Shown piece by piece: positions 1-7,734 of a stretch of DNA of 21,321 nt. Position 1 is the stretch's first letter. Every line of letters begins with the position of its first letter. The notes beneath the pieces were generated by a model. That model saw nothing but the letters and a program-made list of their open reading frames with translations, searched no databases and had not been told where the DNA came from. Source of the stretch: CAJXWH01 sp964343365 (GTDB taxonomy: Bacteria > Pseudomonadota > Gammaproteobacteria > Arenicellales > UBA868); NCBI GenBank assembly GCA_964343365.1, contig CAYFJI010000028.1, forward strand, positions 1 to 21,321, given 5' to 3'. Both the position numbers and the translations under genes were made by a program.

Positions 1-1397
1 TTGCAAGAGACCCAATGCAGAGTACCTTTTACTTTTCGTCCATCTTTAGTTCCGCCGCCATGACTATCAGGATCATATTGACAGTAAATCTCGTTAATGT
101 GGCCTTCTGGATCTTTTATAAAATTAGTACACGTAACATAGTAAGCGTAACGAAGTCGTACTTCACGTCCAGGTGCAAGTCTAAAGAAATTTTTTGGCGG
201 ATCTTCTAAAAAATCATCAGAGTCAATCCAGATTTCTCGAGAGAAAGTTATAGTTCTTGTCCCCATACTCGGATTGTTTGGATGATTGGGGACCTCAAAT
301 GATTCCGATCGGCTTTCCGGGTAATTTTCTATAATTAGTTTAATTGGGTTTAATACGCCAAACTTTCTTGGCGCATTTGTCTCCAAGTCGTCTCGAACGC
401 AGGTCTCTAATGCGCTGAGTTCGATATGTTGGTTTTTTTTAGTAACGCCAATACGCTCGCAGAAATTGCGGATACTAGAGGCGCTATAACCTCGGCGACG
501 CATTCCCGATAGGGTTGGCATTCTTGGGTCGTCCCAGCCGTTGACATATCCACTTTGAACGAGGTTAGTTAGATGCCTCTTACTCATAATGGTGTAGTCA
601 AGCGATAATCGAGAAAACTCAATTTGACGCGGTTGGCAGGGCACATTTACGTTTTGGAGTATCCAATCATATAAGGGCCGGTGATCTTCAAATTCAAGTG
701 TACAAAGAGAATGCGTGACTCCTTCAATAGCATCAGATAATGGATGGGTAAAGTCATACATCGGATAAATACACCATGAGTTACCCGTGTTTTGATGGTG
801 TTGGTGTCGAATTCGATACAGTGTTGGATCTCTAAGATTGATGTTAGGTGAAGACATGTCAATTTTTGCCCTTAATACATGCATGCCATCATCAAAATCT
901 CCAGCGCGCATACGATGGAACAGTTCAATATTTTCTTCAATACTACGATTTCGATACGGACTTTCAATGCCAACTTTTTTTAGAGTGCCCCTAGTTTCTC
1001 TAATTTGTTCTCCGCTAAGACTGCACACATAGGCATTGTTATCTTGGATCAAATCCAAAGCCCATTGATATAGTTGTTCGAAGTAGTCTGAGGCATATGT
1101 TAAATGATCAGAAAAATTGAATCCTAGCCACTCAACATCGTTTTTTATCGCATGAACATATTCTGCATTCTCTTTATCAGGATTTGTATCATCGAATCTC
1201 AAGAAACATTTACCATTAAATTCTTTGGCGATGCCGAAATTAAGACATATCGATTTCGCATGACCAATGTGCAGGTACCCATTAGGTTCGGGCGGAAAGC
1301 GAGTGACAATCAGGTTTTTTTGGCTTTCAGATTTGTGATTGTGCTCGATAATCTGATGAATAAAACTACGGGGATTTGAATTTTTTAAGGTTTTCAT
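1..1397 (-). CDS. glnS: Glutaminyl-tRNA synthetase (GlnRS), 3' end cut by window edge
   Basis: Class I aminoacyl-tRNA synthetase that charges tRNA-Gln with glutamine in the cytoplasm. The reverse strand reads open for 465 codons from an ATG at 1397 to the left edge with no stop, so the C-terminal part (roughly 90 residues compared with the 554-residue E. coli enzyme) lies outside. Visible marks are the N-terminal FIHQIIEHN stretch, the PPEPNGYLHIGHAKS block holding the HIGH signature at about residues 36-50, the RFDDTNP block, CIYPMYDFTH, HSLCTLEFEDHRPLYDW, and MSKR, the usual GlnRS form of the KMSKS loop, followed by the start of the anticodon-binding barrels. This order matches E. coli GlnRS throughout and excludes GluRS. 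No Shine-Dalgarno precedes the ATG, but the N-terminus aligns with the family. The gene is divergent from the DAHP synthase gene across a 442-base gap. Confidence 0.97.
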   Translation of the reverse strand, partial: MKTLKNSNPRSFIHQIIEHNHKSESQKNLIVTRFPPEPNGYLHIGHAKSICLNFGIAKEFNGKCFLRFDDTNPDKENAEYVHAIKNDVEWLGFNFSDHLTYASDYFEQLYQWALDLIQDNNAYVCSLSGEQIRETRGTLKKVGIESPYRNRSIEENIELFHRMRAGDFDDGMHVLRAKIDMSSPNINLRDPTLYRIRHQHHQNTGNSWCIYPMYDFTHPLSDAIEGVTHSLCTLEFEDHRPLYDWILQNVNVPCQPRQIEFSRLSLDYTIMSKRHLTNLVQSGYVNGWDDPRMPTLSGMRRRGYSASSIRNFCERIGVTKKNQHIELSALETCVRDDLETNAPRKFGVLNPIKLIIENYPESRSESFEVPNHPNNPSMGTRTITFSREIWIDSDDFLEDPPKNFFRLAPGREVRLRYAYYVTCTNFIKDPEGHINEIYCQYDPDSHGGGTKDGRKVKGTLHWVSC

Positions 1398-1770
1398 ATA
1401 GGAAAATCAATTACTTATGTTTATATTTAGCCAAGCGACTGTTTCTTTCGATTACGTTTTTTATTGATTTCATTCTTGTTTCATGGTATCGGTTGTTTAT
1501 GGGGTAAGTTTTCAGTGGTTTAAGGAATCAGCACCCTTGTTTTTGTTGATTATTAGCGATAAGTATAAGACGATAGAGTATCAGTGGGGGAGTATACAAC
1601 GGCTGATGTACGAAACGTGGCATTTGTCGGACAGCTCTGTTCCGCTAGACTCCATTGATTGAAGAATTGGCACAGCATATCTGGCTAGAAAGATTCAATC
1701 TCCAGTGTAGTCAGTAGAACTTTACTAGGAATCCCAACTAAACAAAGAATTTACTGAACCATTTGTCGGT

Positions 1771-1776
1771 TATACT
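1771..1776 (+). promoter_or_regulatory. Possible -10 element (TATACT) upstream of the DAHP synthase gene
   Basis: TATACT lies 64 bases before the preferred ATG at 1840. The only upstream -35-like hexamer is TTTACT at 1750-1755, with a short 15-base spacer, so the match to a sigma-70 promoter is weak. It is listed because the upstream gene is divergent, so a promoter must exist in this gap. Confidence 0.25.
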
Positions 1777-1827
1777 TCGGCGGCCATGTTTTGCAATAAC
1801 GTTGGGTCGATTAACAAATTTTCATAT

Positions 1828-1832
1828 AAGGA
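1828..1832 (+). promoter_or_regulatory. Ribosome-binding site AAGGA that fixes the DAHP synthase start
   Basis: AAGGA sits seven bases before the ATG at 1840. An in-frame ATG at 1786 would add 18 residues, but it has no comparable site, and the extra residues have no counterpart in E. coli AroG. The site therefore favours 1840 as the start. Confidence 0.75.
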
Positions 1833-1839
1833 CTTTCGA

Positions 1840-2904
1840 ATGGTGGATCAACGCCAAATAGATGATCTTAGAATTACCGGAATACGGGAGGTACCTAACC
1901 CAAAATCAATTTGTGATATGTATCCTGCCACCACTAATGCTGCAAATCTAACTTTTATGACGAGGCAGGAAATTCACAATATTTTGCATGGCAAAGATGA
2001 TCGGTTACTTGTAGTAATTGGGCCATGCTCAATTCATGATCCGAAAGCCGCGATCGAGTACGCTGAGCGACTATTAACCATGAGGCAGAAATATGTGACA
2101 GATCTTCTTGTAGTAATGCGGGTATATTTTGAAAAACCGCGAACGACAATAGGATGGAAAGGTTTAATAAATGACCCAAGTCTTGATGGAACTTTTGATA
2201 TAGCGTCGGGATTACAGACTGCCCGAAAGTTGTTACTTGATTTAAATAACATGGGCATGCCTGCTGGAACAGAGTATCTAGATTTAATGACACCACAATA
2301 CCTAGCAGATCTGATTAGCTGGGGTGCGATTGGCGCCAGAACAACTGAAAGTCAGTTACATAGAGAAATGGCTTCAGGATTGTCAATGCCTGTTGGTTTC
2401 AAAAATGGAACGGATGGTAATCTTCGGATAGCAGTTGATGCTATTGCTTCAGCTAATCATCCCCATAACTTTTTGACGCTAACTAAAGCAGGTAATTCGG
2501 CAATTTTCTCAACGAGCGGTAATAATGATTGTCATCTAATTCTGCGGGGCGGAGTTGAACCTAACTTTGATGCGGAAAGTGTTCAAGATGCGTATCAACG
2601 TCTTATGAATTCTCATGTGTTGTCAAAAATTATGATCGATTTTAGTCATGCAAATAGTCGCAAAGATGCAACGCGGCAGATTGAAGTTTGTGATGACGTG
2701 TCTGATCAAATACGTCGCGGGAATAGCCACATTATTGGTGTGATGATCGAAAGTCATTTGATTGAAGGTCGCCAGGATATTGTTCCTGACCAACCACTTA
2801 CCTATGGTCAAAGTGTCACTGATGCTTGTTTGGGTTGGGACAAAAGCTCGGACCTTTTAGGTAAACTTGCATCTGCCGTCGTAAGTCGTCGAACATCGGG
2901 CTAG
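1840..2904 (+). CDS. aroG: 3-deoxy-7-phosphoheptulonate (DAHP) synthase, class I
   Basis: Catalyses the first step of the shikimate pathway, condensing phosphoenolpyruvate with erythrose 4-phosphate. The 354-residue product has the whole AroF/G/H core in order: LLVVIGPCSIHDP, MRVYFEKPRTTIGWKGLINDP, YLDLMTPQYLADLISWGAIGARTTESQ, the PVGFKNGTDG block, DCHLILRGG, MIDFSHANS and ESHLIEG. Length and N-terminus match AroG (350 residues) when the ATG at 1840 is used. The TPQ and ASGLS segments, which line the feedback-inhibitor pocket in AroG, are kept, so allosteric control by an aromatic amino acid is likely, but I cannot tell Phe-, Tyr- and Trp-sensitive forms apart. Some stretches (QPLTYGQSVTDACLGW) are closer to AroH, so the symbol marks the family rather than the paralogue. 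sat follows 39 bases downstream. Confidence 0.95.
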   Translation: MVDQRQIDDLRITGIREVPNPKSICDMYPATTNAANLTFMTRQEIHNILHGKDDRLLVVIGPCSIHDPKAAIEYAERLLTMRQKYVTDLLVVMRVYFEKPRTTIGWKGLINDPSLDGTFDIASGLQTARKLLLDLNNMGMPAGTEYLDLMTPQYLADLISWGAIGARTTESQLHREMASGLSMPVGFKNGTDGNLRIAVDAIASANHPHNFLTLTKAGNSAIFSTSGNNDCHLILRGGVEPNFDAESVQDAYQRLMNSHVLSKIMIDFSHANSRKDATRQIEVCDDVSDQIRRGNSHIIGVMIESHLIEGRQDIVPDQPLTYGQSVTDACLGWDKSSDLLGKLASAVVSRRTSG

Positions 2905-2943
2905 CATAAATGAGAGGCTTTAGTCGATTCTTGATCCCAACAA

Positions 2944-4137
2944 ATGATTCCCCCTTATAGTGCTGACAAGCTTAATAGCTTATTTATAGATGACGACGAT
3001 GATCGACTAGCTACAGAAGAAAATGCTGCGAATCTAGACAATCTAATTATTAGTCCTTCCGCAGTTGCCAATATTGTTATGTTGGGTAGCGGTTATTTCA
3101 CGCCATTGAATGGATTTATGAATAAATCTGATGCTTTGTCAGTTTCTTTAAATTTATTTACTAGATCGGGATTATTTTGGCCTATTCCAATTATAAATCT
3201 CACTAATAAGGAAAAACCAATAAAAGTAGGCACGTCTTTGGCATTACGTGACCCTGGCATTCGAGGTAATCCAGTTATTGCTATACAAGATGTAGAATCA
3301 GTCGAGCATTTGTCTAACCATGAAATTGATATAATCTTAGAAAATGTTTTTGGTACAACTGATTCGAAGCATCCAGGCGTAGCAACATTTCTCGAGTTAG
3401 GTAGAACGTTAGTTTCAGGGCCTTTGCGTGTTATTAATTTTAGTTATTTCACAAAGGCATTTCCAGGAATATTTGAAACTGCACAAGAGATACGTAATGA
3501 TATTTTTGTTCGAGGATGGACTACCGTAGTAGCATTCCAGACCCGAAACCCCATGTATAGGCATCACGAAGAACTCTGTAAAATTGCAAAAGAAGAATTG
3601 GGGGCAGATGGGATTCTGATTCATACTTTGTTAGGCCGACTTAAAAGAGGAGATATCCCAGCAGAAATTCGAATTACCGCAATTCAGATGATGATTGCAC
3701 GTTATTTTCCACCAAATAGTGTAAAGTTATCTGGTTATGGTTTTGATATGCTTTATGCTGGGCCAAGAGAGGCTCTTCTCCATGCTATTTTTAGACAAAA
3801 TGCGGGCTGCACACACCTAATTGTTGGACGTGATCATGCAGGAGTTGGTGATTATTATGCACCTTTCGATGCGCAAAGTGTTTTTGATGAAGAAGTTTCT
3901 AAACAGGCATTGCAGATTCAAATTTTTCGTGCTGATCACACTGCTTATTCCAAAAAACTACGCCGTGTTGTAATGATGCGAGATGCACGTAATCACAAGC
4001 CAGAGGATTTCACTCTTTTATCGGGAACTCGTGTTCGTCAACTTTTGGAAATTGGAAAGCCTCTTCCTATTGAATTTTGTAGACCAGAGGTAGCAGAAAT
4101 TCTTATGGAATATTATCAGAAAAAAAGCAAACCATAG
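2944..4137 (+). CDS. sat: Sulfate adenylyltransferase (ATP sulfurylase), single-chain Sat type
   Basis: Interconverts ATP plus sulfate with adenosine 5'-phosphosulfate (APS) plus pyrophosphate. The 397-residue length fits monofunctional bacterial Sat with an N-terminal PUA-like domain (about 1-165) and a nucleotidyltransferase domain. Visible marks are GSGYFTPLNGFM near residue 50, LRDPGIRGNPV, the substrate loop QTRNP at about 200-204, GRDHAGVGDYYAPFDAQ near 297, and the C-terminal LLSGTRVRQLL, which replaces an APS kinase domain. One key position is odd: the HxxH usually following QTRNPM reads YRHH, so the first histidine is Tyr205 (codon TAT at 3556-3558) and the second is His208. This type serves sulfur oxidisers and some assimilators. 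No aprAB, cysDN or APS kinase gene lies nearby, so the direction cannot be inferred. The Shine-Dalgarno is weak, but the MIPPY start fits the family. Confidence 0.95.
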   Translation: MIPPYSADKLNSLFIDDDDDRLATEENAANLDNLIISPSAVANIVMLGSGYFTPLNGFMNKSDALSVSLNLFTRSGLFWPIPIINLTNKEKPIKVGTSLALRDPGIRGNPVIAIQDVESVEHLSNHEIDIILENVFGTTDSKHPGVATFLELGRTLVSGPLRVINFSYFTKAFPGIFETAQEIRNDIFVRGWTTVVAFQTRNPMYRHHEELCKIAKEELGADGILIHTLLGRLKRGDIPAEIRITAIQMMIARYFPPNSVKLSGYGFDMLYAGPREALLHAIFRQNAGCTHLIVGRDHAGVGDYYAPFDAQSVFDEEVSKQALQIQIFRADHTAYSKKLRRVVMMRDARNHKPEDFTLLSGTRVRQLLEIGKPLPIEFCRPEVAEILMEYYQKKSKP

Positions 4138-4180
4138 AGAATTATCAACGATTGAGATGTCAGGTTATTTTCTGACTCTA

Positions 4181-4459
4181 TCAGATAGATTTATCGAATC
4201 CTTTAATCTGCCTAGCCAGAATACTTTCGTCTTCAAGCATAATCGGTATATTTTTATCAATACGATAAATACGACTTTTGTTTTCTGTTATCAATGCATG
4301 CTGTATTTTTTCTATCACTGCATTTCCATCAGCTTGGAAAATATTGCCAGATATAATTTCGTTGTTCAATATATCCAGCTGTTCTAGTGACAGGGGAAAG
4401 ACTTGTTGTTTAGTGACGGGGCACCGTAGAATTTCTAACAGTTTTTTATCAATTGTCAT
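4181..4459 (-). CDS. Trm112-like (UPF0434/YcaR-type) small protein
   Basis: A 92-residue protein whose first dozen residues (KKLLEILRCPVTKQ) match the start of the Trm112p-like/UPF0434 family, and whose IYRIDKNIPIMLEDE segment matches the family's C-terminal IPVLLxxEA strand. In eukaryotes and archaea Trm112 is a small activator of methyltransferases; the bacterial versions have no settled function, although they often sit near lipid A or kdsB genes. Only one cysteine (CPVT) remains of the zinc-binding set, as in several bacterial members, so metal binding is unlikely. The middle section is longer than in the 60-residue E. coli YcaR. The gene is convergent with sat and divergent from the FKBP gene. 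A TATAAT hexamer on the minus strand at 4477-4482 could be its -10 element and would leave a very short leader. Confidence 0.75.
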   Translation of the reverse strand: MTIDKKLLEILRCPVTKQQVFPLSLEQLDILNNEIISGNIFQADGNAVIEKIQHALITENKSRIYRIDKNIPIMLEDESILARQIKGFDKSI

Positions 4460-4476
4460 TTGGGGTTACGAGGTTC

Positions 4477-4482
4477 ATTATA
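4477..4482 (-). promoter_or_regulatory. Possible -10 element (TATAAT) of the Trm112-like gene
   Basis: Read on the minus strand the hexamer is a perfect TATAAT, about 18 bases upstream of the ATG at 4459. No good -35 hexamer is visible 16-18 bases further upstream, and the implied leader is only about ten bases, so this is tentative. Confidence 0.25.
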
Positions 4483-4702
4483 AAGCGTATTTTTAGAATA
4501 CACAGTATACTTTCTCCCTAATATATGTGTACAACCTTATTTGGAAACGATTAGGTCTCTCTAATAGATAATTTTACGAAAATAGAAGGCGAAATGTTCT
4601 TACTTTCAATGAATCTAATGAATTACATAAAATCAGTCGGGTAAAATTCAAGTGTTATATACTTTGTTTAACCATTATAAGAAAAGTGTTCGAGGTTAGA
4701 TT

Positions 4703-5398
4703 ATGAAAAGCTGTATTGCAAAAGTATTTGGATCCTTTTTTCTTTTTTTATCAGGTTTGACTATCGCTGATAATCAAGCAATGATCGAAACAGATAAGCA
4801 AAAATTTAGCTATACAATCGGTTACCAGATCGGTAATCAGCTAGCAGAACAAGTAGTTCGTGAAAAGATAGATATCGATGTTGATACTTTTATGAAAGCG
4901 ATCGATGATGCTTTTCTTAATCGGTCACCGCTGATGACCGATGATGAAATGAAAGAGTCATTAAGTGTTTATCAGTTGCAAGCAATGGAAAAACAAAATG
5001 CTATGGCAGAATCAGGACGAATGCGTGGTCAAGACTATCGCACGGATTATGGTAGGCGTTCAGATGTGGTAGCTACAAAAAGCGGTCTACAATATCGTAT
5101 CATAGAGTCCGGAGCAGGGCGTTCACCTGGACCAACCGATACGGTTGTAGTGCATTACGTTGGCCGATTAATTGATGGATCAGTTTTTGATAGTTCTCGA
5201 GCACGGGGAAATCCAGCAACATTTAGTTTAGATAGCATTATCAAGGGTTGGCGAGAGGTATTGCAAATTATGGTAGAAGGCGACATATGGGAAGTTGTTA
5301 TTCCTCCAGAATTAGCCTATGGAGCGCAAGGTGCAGGTGCTAGTATCGGACCTAATGAGACTTTGGTGTTCGAGATCGAACTTATCGCTATCAAGTGA
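4703..5398 (+). CDS. Exported FKBP-type peptidyl-prolyl cis-trans isomerase (Mip/FkpA/FklB family)
   Basis: Folding catalyst acting on proline peptide bonds, probably in the periplasm. The 231-residue protein starts with a basic n-region and a hydrophobic stretch (about residues 7-21, GSFFLFLSGLTIA) that looks like a signal peptide with cleavage near IA-DN. The next part, about 28-110, is the helical dimerisation domain of Mip-like proteins (FSYTIGYQIGNQLAEQ, then FMKAIDDAF). The FKBP domain starts near KSGLQYRI and runs to the end. It keeps YVGRLIDGSVFDSS, the pocket tryptophan in IIKGW, the EVVIPPELAYG block and TLVFEIELI, so the active site appears intact. GAGG-like pairing is provided by GAGG/GAGG-type sequence GAGG's core GAGG equivalent GAGG: the actual site is GAGG at 4692-4695, seven bases before the ATG. 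It is a stand-alone gene, divergent from the Trm112-like gene. Confidence 0.92.
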   Translation: MKSCIAKVFGSFFLFLSGLTIADNQAMIETDKQKFSYTIGYQIGNQLAEQVVREKIDIDVDTFMKAIDDAFLNRSPLMTDDEMKESLSVYQLQAMEKQNAMAESGRMRGQDYRTDYGRRSDVVATKSGLQYRIIESGAGRSPGPTDTVVVHYVGRLIDGSVFDSSRARGNPATFSLDSIIKGWREVLQIMVEGDIWEVVIPPELAYGAQGAGASIGPNETLVFEIELIAIK

Positions 5399-5491
5399 GG
5401 TATAGTTAAGGAGTGAATATTCAAAATCTATAAAGTTATGTCTACTAAAAAGGATAGTTAGTTGAAAAAACCATAATCTTCGTGTGCGTTC

Positions 5492-5536
5492 CCACTAAAA
5501 GATCAATGTGGTATAACCTGTAACTGAGTTTAGTGG
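5492..5536 (+). repeat. 8-bp perfect inverted repeat in the serA leader
   Basis: CCACTAAA at 5492-5499 and its exact reverse complement TTTAGTGG at 5529-5536 are separated by 29 bases, 46 bases before the serA start codon. It could be a bipartite operator or the base of a leader RNA stem controlling the serine cluster. There is no T-tract, so it is not an intrinsic terminator. An 8-bp repeat can arise by chance in AT-rich DNA. Confidence 0.35.
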
Positions 5537-5582
5537 TAGAGAATGAAACTTAAGAATAATAGAAAGAGATCGGTGGGGGCTG

Positions 5583-6542
5583 TTGAAAGTTCTTATAGCA
5601 GATAAATTTCCATCTTTTGCCGTAAATAGGCTAGTGGATGCTGGGCACATGGTTGAGCTAAAGCCTGAGCTTACAGGAGATACATTGCTGAATGCAATGG
5701 ATAACACGGAGATACTAGTAGTTCGCAGCACTCTTGTAAATGCTAACATCATTGATTCATCACAAAATTTAAAATTGATTGTCCGAGCGGGCGCAGGAAC
5801 AAATACCATTGATAGAGAATTTGCAAGAAAGAAATCAATTAGTGTCTGCAATGTTCCAGGAAAAAATGCGGCTGCTGTTGCTGAGCTAGTCATAGGACTC
5901 TTGATAGCCATCGATAGACAGATTCCTGATAATGTCTTTGATCTGCGCTCAGAACGATGGAATAAGAAGCGATATTCGGTTGCTAGAGGTTTATATCAAC
6001 GTACTTTTGGTGTGATTGGACTTGGAGCTATTGGCTTAGCAGTATTGGAGCGGGCAGTCGGATTCGGTCTAAAGTTACATGCTGTTGAAAATCCAGATCG
6101 GTCGGCTAGTATTCAAAGTCGACTTAGAGATTTGAATGTAGAGATGATGAAACATGTTGATATGTTGATTCAGAGTTGCGATGTGATCAGCGTGCATGTT
6201 CCATCAAATTCCAGCACTCAGGGAATGATTGACACACAGTTCCTTCAGAAACTAAAACCAGGGGCTATTTTAATCAATACATCACGAGGCGACATAATAG
6301 ATGAACATGCGTTAATTCAGGCTTTAGATAAGCAAGATTTGCGAGTAGGACTAGATGTTTACTGTGATGAACCTGCAGTAGCTGAGGGACAATTTAAGTC
6401 AGCTTTGGCAAGTCATAAATGTGTTTATGGTACCCACCATATTGGTGCATCTACTTTGCAAGCTCAAAATGCAGTAGCTGAGGGAGTGTTAGATGTGATT
6501 GAGGCCTTTGGTCGGGACGTTTTGCATAATTGTGTTAACTAG
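5583..6542 (+). CDS. serA: D-3-phosphoglycerate dehydrogenase, short form without ACT domain
   Basis: Oxidises 3-phosphoglycerate to 3-phosphohydroxypyruvate with NAD, the first step of serine synthesis. The 319-residue protein shows the D-isomer 2-hydroxyacid dehydrogenase pattern: substrate loop VVRSTLVN, RAGAGTNTID, the Rossmann motif GVIGLGAIG, NTSRGDIID with catalytic Arg235, CDEP with Glu263, and THHIGAST with His286. RAGAGTNTID and HIGAST favour phosphoglycerate dehydrogenase over glyoxylate or lactate dehydrogenases, and serC follows 39 bases later. There is no C-terminal ACT domain, the serine-binding feedback site of the E. coli enzyme, so direct inhibition by L-serine is not expected. 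The start is TTG: the family N-terminus MKVLIADKF begins exactly there, a GGTGGGGG stretch at 5572-5579 precedes it, and no ATG in this frame lies upstream. Confidence 0.92.
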   Translation: MKVLIADKFPSFAVNRLVDAGHMVELKPELTGDTLLNAMDNTEILVVRSTLVNANIIDSSQNLKLIVRAGAGTNTIDREFARKKSISVCNVPGKNAAAVAELVIGLLIAIDRQIPDNVFDLRSERWNKKRYSVARGLYQRTFGVIGLGAIGLAVLERAVGFGLKLHAVENPDRSASIQSRLRDLNVEMMKHVDMLIQSCDVISVHVPSNSSTQGMIDTQFLQKLKPGAILINTSRGDIIDEHALIQALDKQDLRVGLDVYCDEPAVAEGQFKSALASHKCVYGTHHIGASTLQAQNAVAEGVLDVIEAFGRDVLHNCVN

Positions 6543-6581
6543 AGTTAAAACCTAGATTAATTTTGTGATCGGTGATATGCC

Positions 6582-7670
6582 ATGAATAATCGAATTTATA
6601 ATTTTAGTGCAGGTCCATGCACTTTGCCACTCGAAGTTCTGGAAGAAGCTCAGGAAGAATTGATCAATTACAGAGGTTCGGGGATGTCTTTAATTGAGAT
6701 GAGTCATCGAGGGAAAGATTTCATGGAGGTTCATGACGAAGCTATCGTGCTAACGCGGAGAATATTTAATGTGCCAGATGATTTCTCTATTCTTTTTTTA
6801 CAAGGAGGAGCGACGCTTCAATTCTCGATGGTTCCAATGAATCTGCTTGCTGAAGGAAAAAGAGCTGCCTATGTTGATTCTGGTTCTTGGGCGCAGAGCG
6901 CTATCATAGATGCAGAAAATTATGGTGATGTATATATTGCATGGGACGGGAGAGACAACGATTATGTTCGAATGCCAGAAAATAATGAGATTCAGCTAAA
7001 AGATAATACAACATATCTACATATAACCTCCAACGAAACAATCGGTGGAGTCCGTTTTCATGAATGGCCTGAAGTTGAGGTGCCTATCGTTTCAGATATG
7101 TCGTCTGATTATATGTCTCGACCAATCCCCTGGGACAAATTCAGCCTCGTGTATGGTGGTGTACAAAAGAATTTAGGCCCTGCCGGATTAGCAATTGTAT
7201 TTATTCGTCATACTCTTCTTAGAGACATTAATCCTAATCAAGGCAGGTATCTTAGATATGATGTACATGCAGAAAAAAACTCCATGTTTAATACCCCCCC
7301 TGTCTTTCCGATATATATTGTTGGCAAAGTTTTGAAATGGATGTCGAAATTTGGAGGAATTAATGTTATTGAGAATGCTGCTGAAGAAAAAGCTCGATTG
7401 CTTTATGCTGCCATCGACAACAGTAGAGGATATTACCAATGCCCAATTCAAAAAGATTGTCGTTCAATTATGAATGTCGTTTTCCGATTGCCCACACCCG
7501 ATCTTGAAAGTAAGTTTGTTAAACAAGCGAGTCTAGAGGGTTTAGCTAACTTAAAGGGGCACCGTAGTGTTGGGGGTTGTCGGGCCAGTATTTATAATGC
7601 TATGCCAAGAGATGGTGTTGAAGCCTTGGTTGATTTTATGGGCAGCTTTCAATCTGATCACCCGATCTAG
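6582..7670 (+). CDS. serC: Phosphoserine aminotransferase
   Basis: PLP enzyme that transaminates 3-phosphohydroxypyruvate with glutamate to give O-phosphoserine; the same enzyme serves pyridoxal phosphate synthesis in many proteobacteria. The 362-residue product has the usual class V aminotransferase order: NFSAGPCTLP at the N-terminus, SLIEMSHRGKDF, LFLQGGATLQFSMVPMNLL, SNETIGGVRF, and the Schiff-base lysine in YGGVQKNLGPAG (Lys196). It ends with LKGHRSVGGCRASIYNAMP, the substrate-binding block. Length and motifs match E. coli SerC (362 residues). The ATG at 6582 has a GGTG stretch at 6571-6574, like the GGTGG before serA. The 39-base spacing from serA and 64-base spacing to the DUF1015 gene suggest one transcript. 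Confidence 0.96.
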   Translation: MNNRIYNFSAGPCTLPLEVLEEAQEELINYRGSGMSLIEMSHRGKDFMEVHDEAIVLTRRIFNVPDDFSILFLQGGATLQFSMVPMNLLAEGKRAAYVDSGSWAQSAIIDAENYGDVYIAWDGRDNDYVRMPENNEIQLKDNTTYLHITSNETIGGVRFHEWPEVEVPIVSDMSSDYMSRPIPWDKFSLVYGGVQKNLGPAGLAIVFIRHTLLRDINPNQGRYLRYDVHAEKNSMFNTPPVFPIYIVGKVLKWMSKFGGINVIENAAEEKARLLYAAIDNSRGYYQCPIQKDCRSIMNVVFRLPTPDLESKFVKQASLEGLANLKGHRSVGGCRASIYNAMPRDGVEALVDFMGSFQSDHPI

Positions 7671-7734
7671 ATAGAGATACAGTCTGTTCTGTTCTGCTTA
7701 ATTTAAATTTTCCAAGAAACAAAGTGTTTGATAT

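Larger units (their letters stand above)
1398..1839. other. 442-base divergent intergenic region between glnS and the DAHP synthase gene
   Basis: This gap should hold the promoters of both divergent genes. I see no tRNA, no strong hairpin and no protein I recognise. The longest open stretch I checked is a 59-codon plus-strand ORF, ATG at 1483 to TGA at 1660-1662. It has no ribosome-binding site and resembles no family I know, so it is not called as a gene. A TATACT hexamer at 1771-1776 is a possible -10 element for the downstream gene. Confidence 0.6.

Noticed and set aside
1668..1682. TGGCAC resembling the -24 box of a sigma-54 promoter upstream of the DAHP synthase gene
   Set aside because: The required GC of the -12 box is missing at the fixed spacing.
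1955..2296. 113-codon minus-strand ORF inside the DAHP synthase gene
   Set aside because: It is antisense to highly conserved catalytic blocks and has no recognisable family.
4159..4176. GTCAG/CTGAC inverted repeat between convergent sat and the Trm112-like gene as a terminator
   Set aside because: The stem is only 5 bp with an 8-base loop and has no T-tract on either strand.
5495..5911. 138-codon minus-strand ORF overlapping the start of serA
   Set aside because: It lies antisense to the conserved serA coding frame, resembles no family, and serA carries all catalytic motifs in its own frame.
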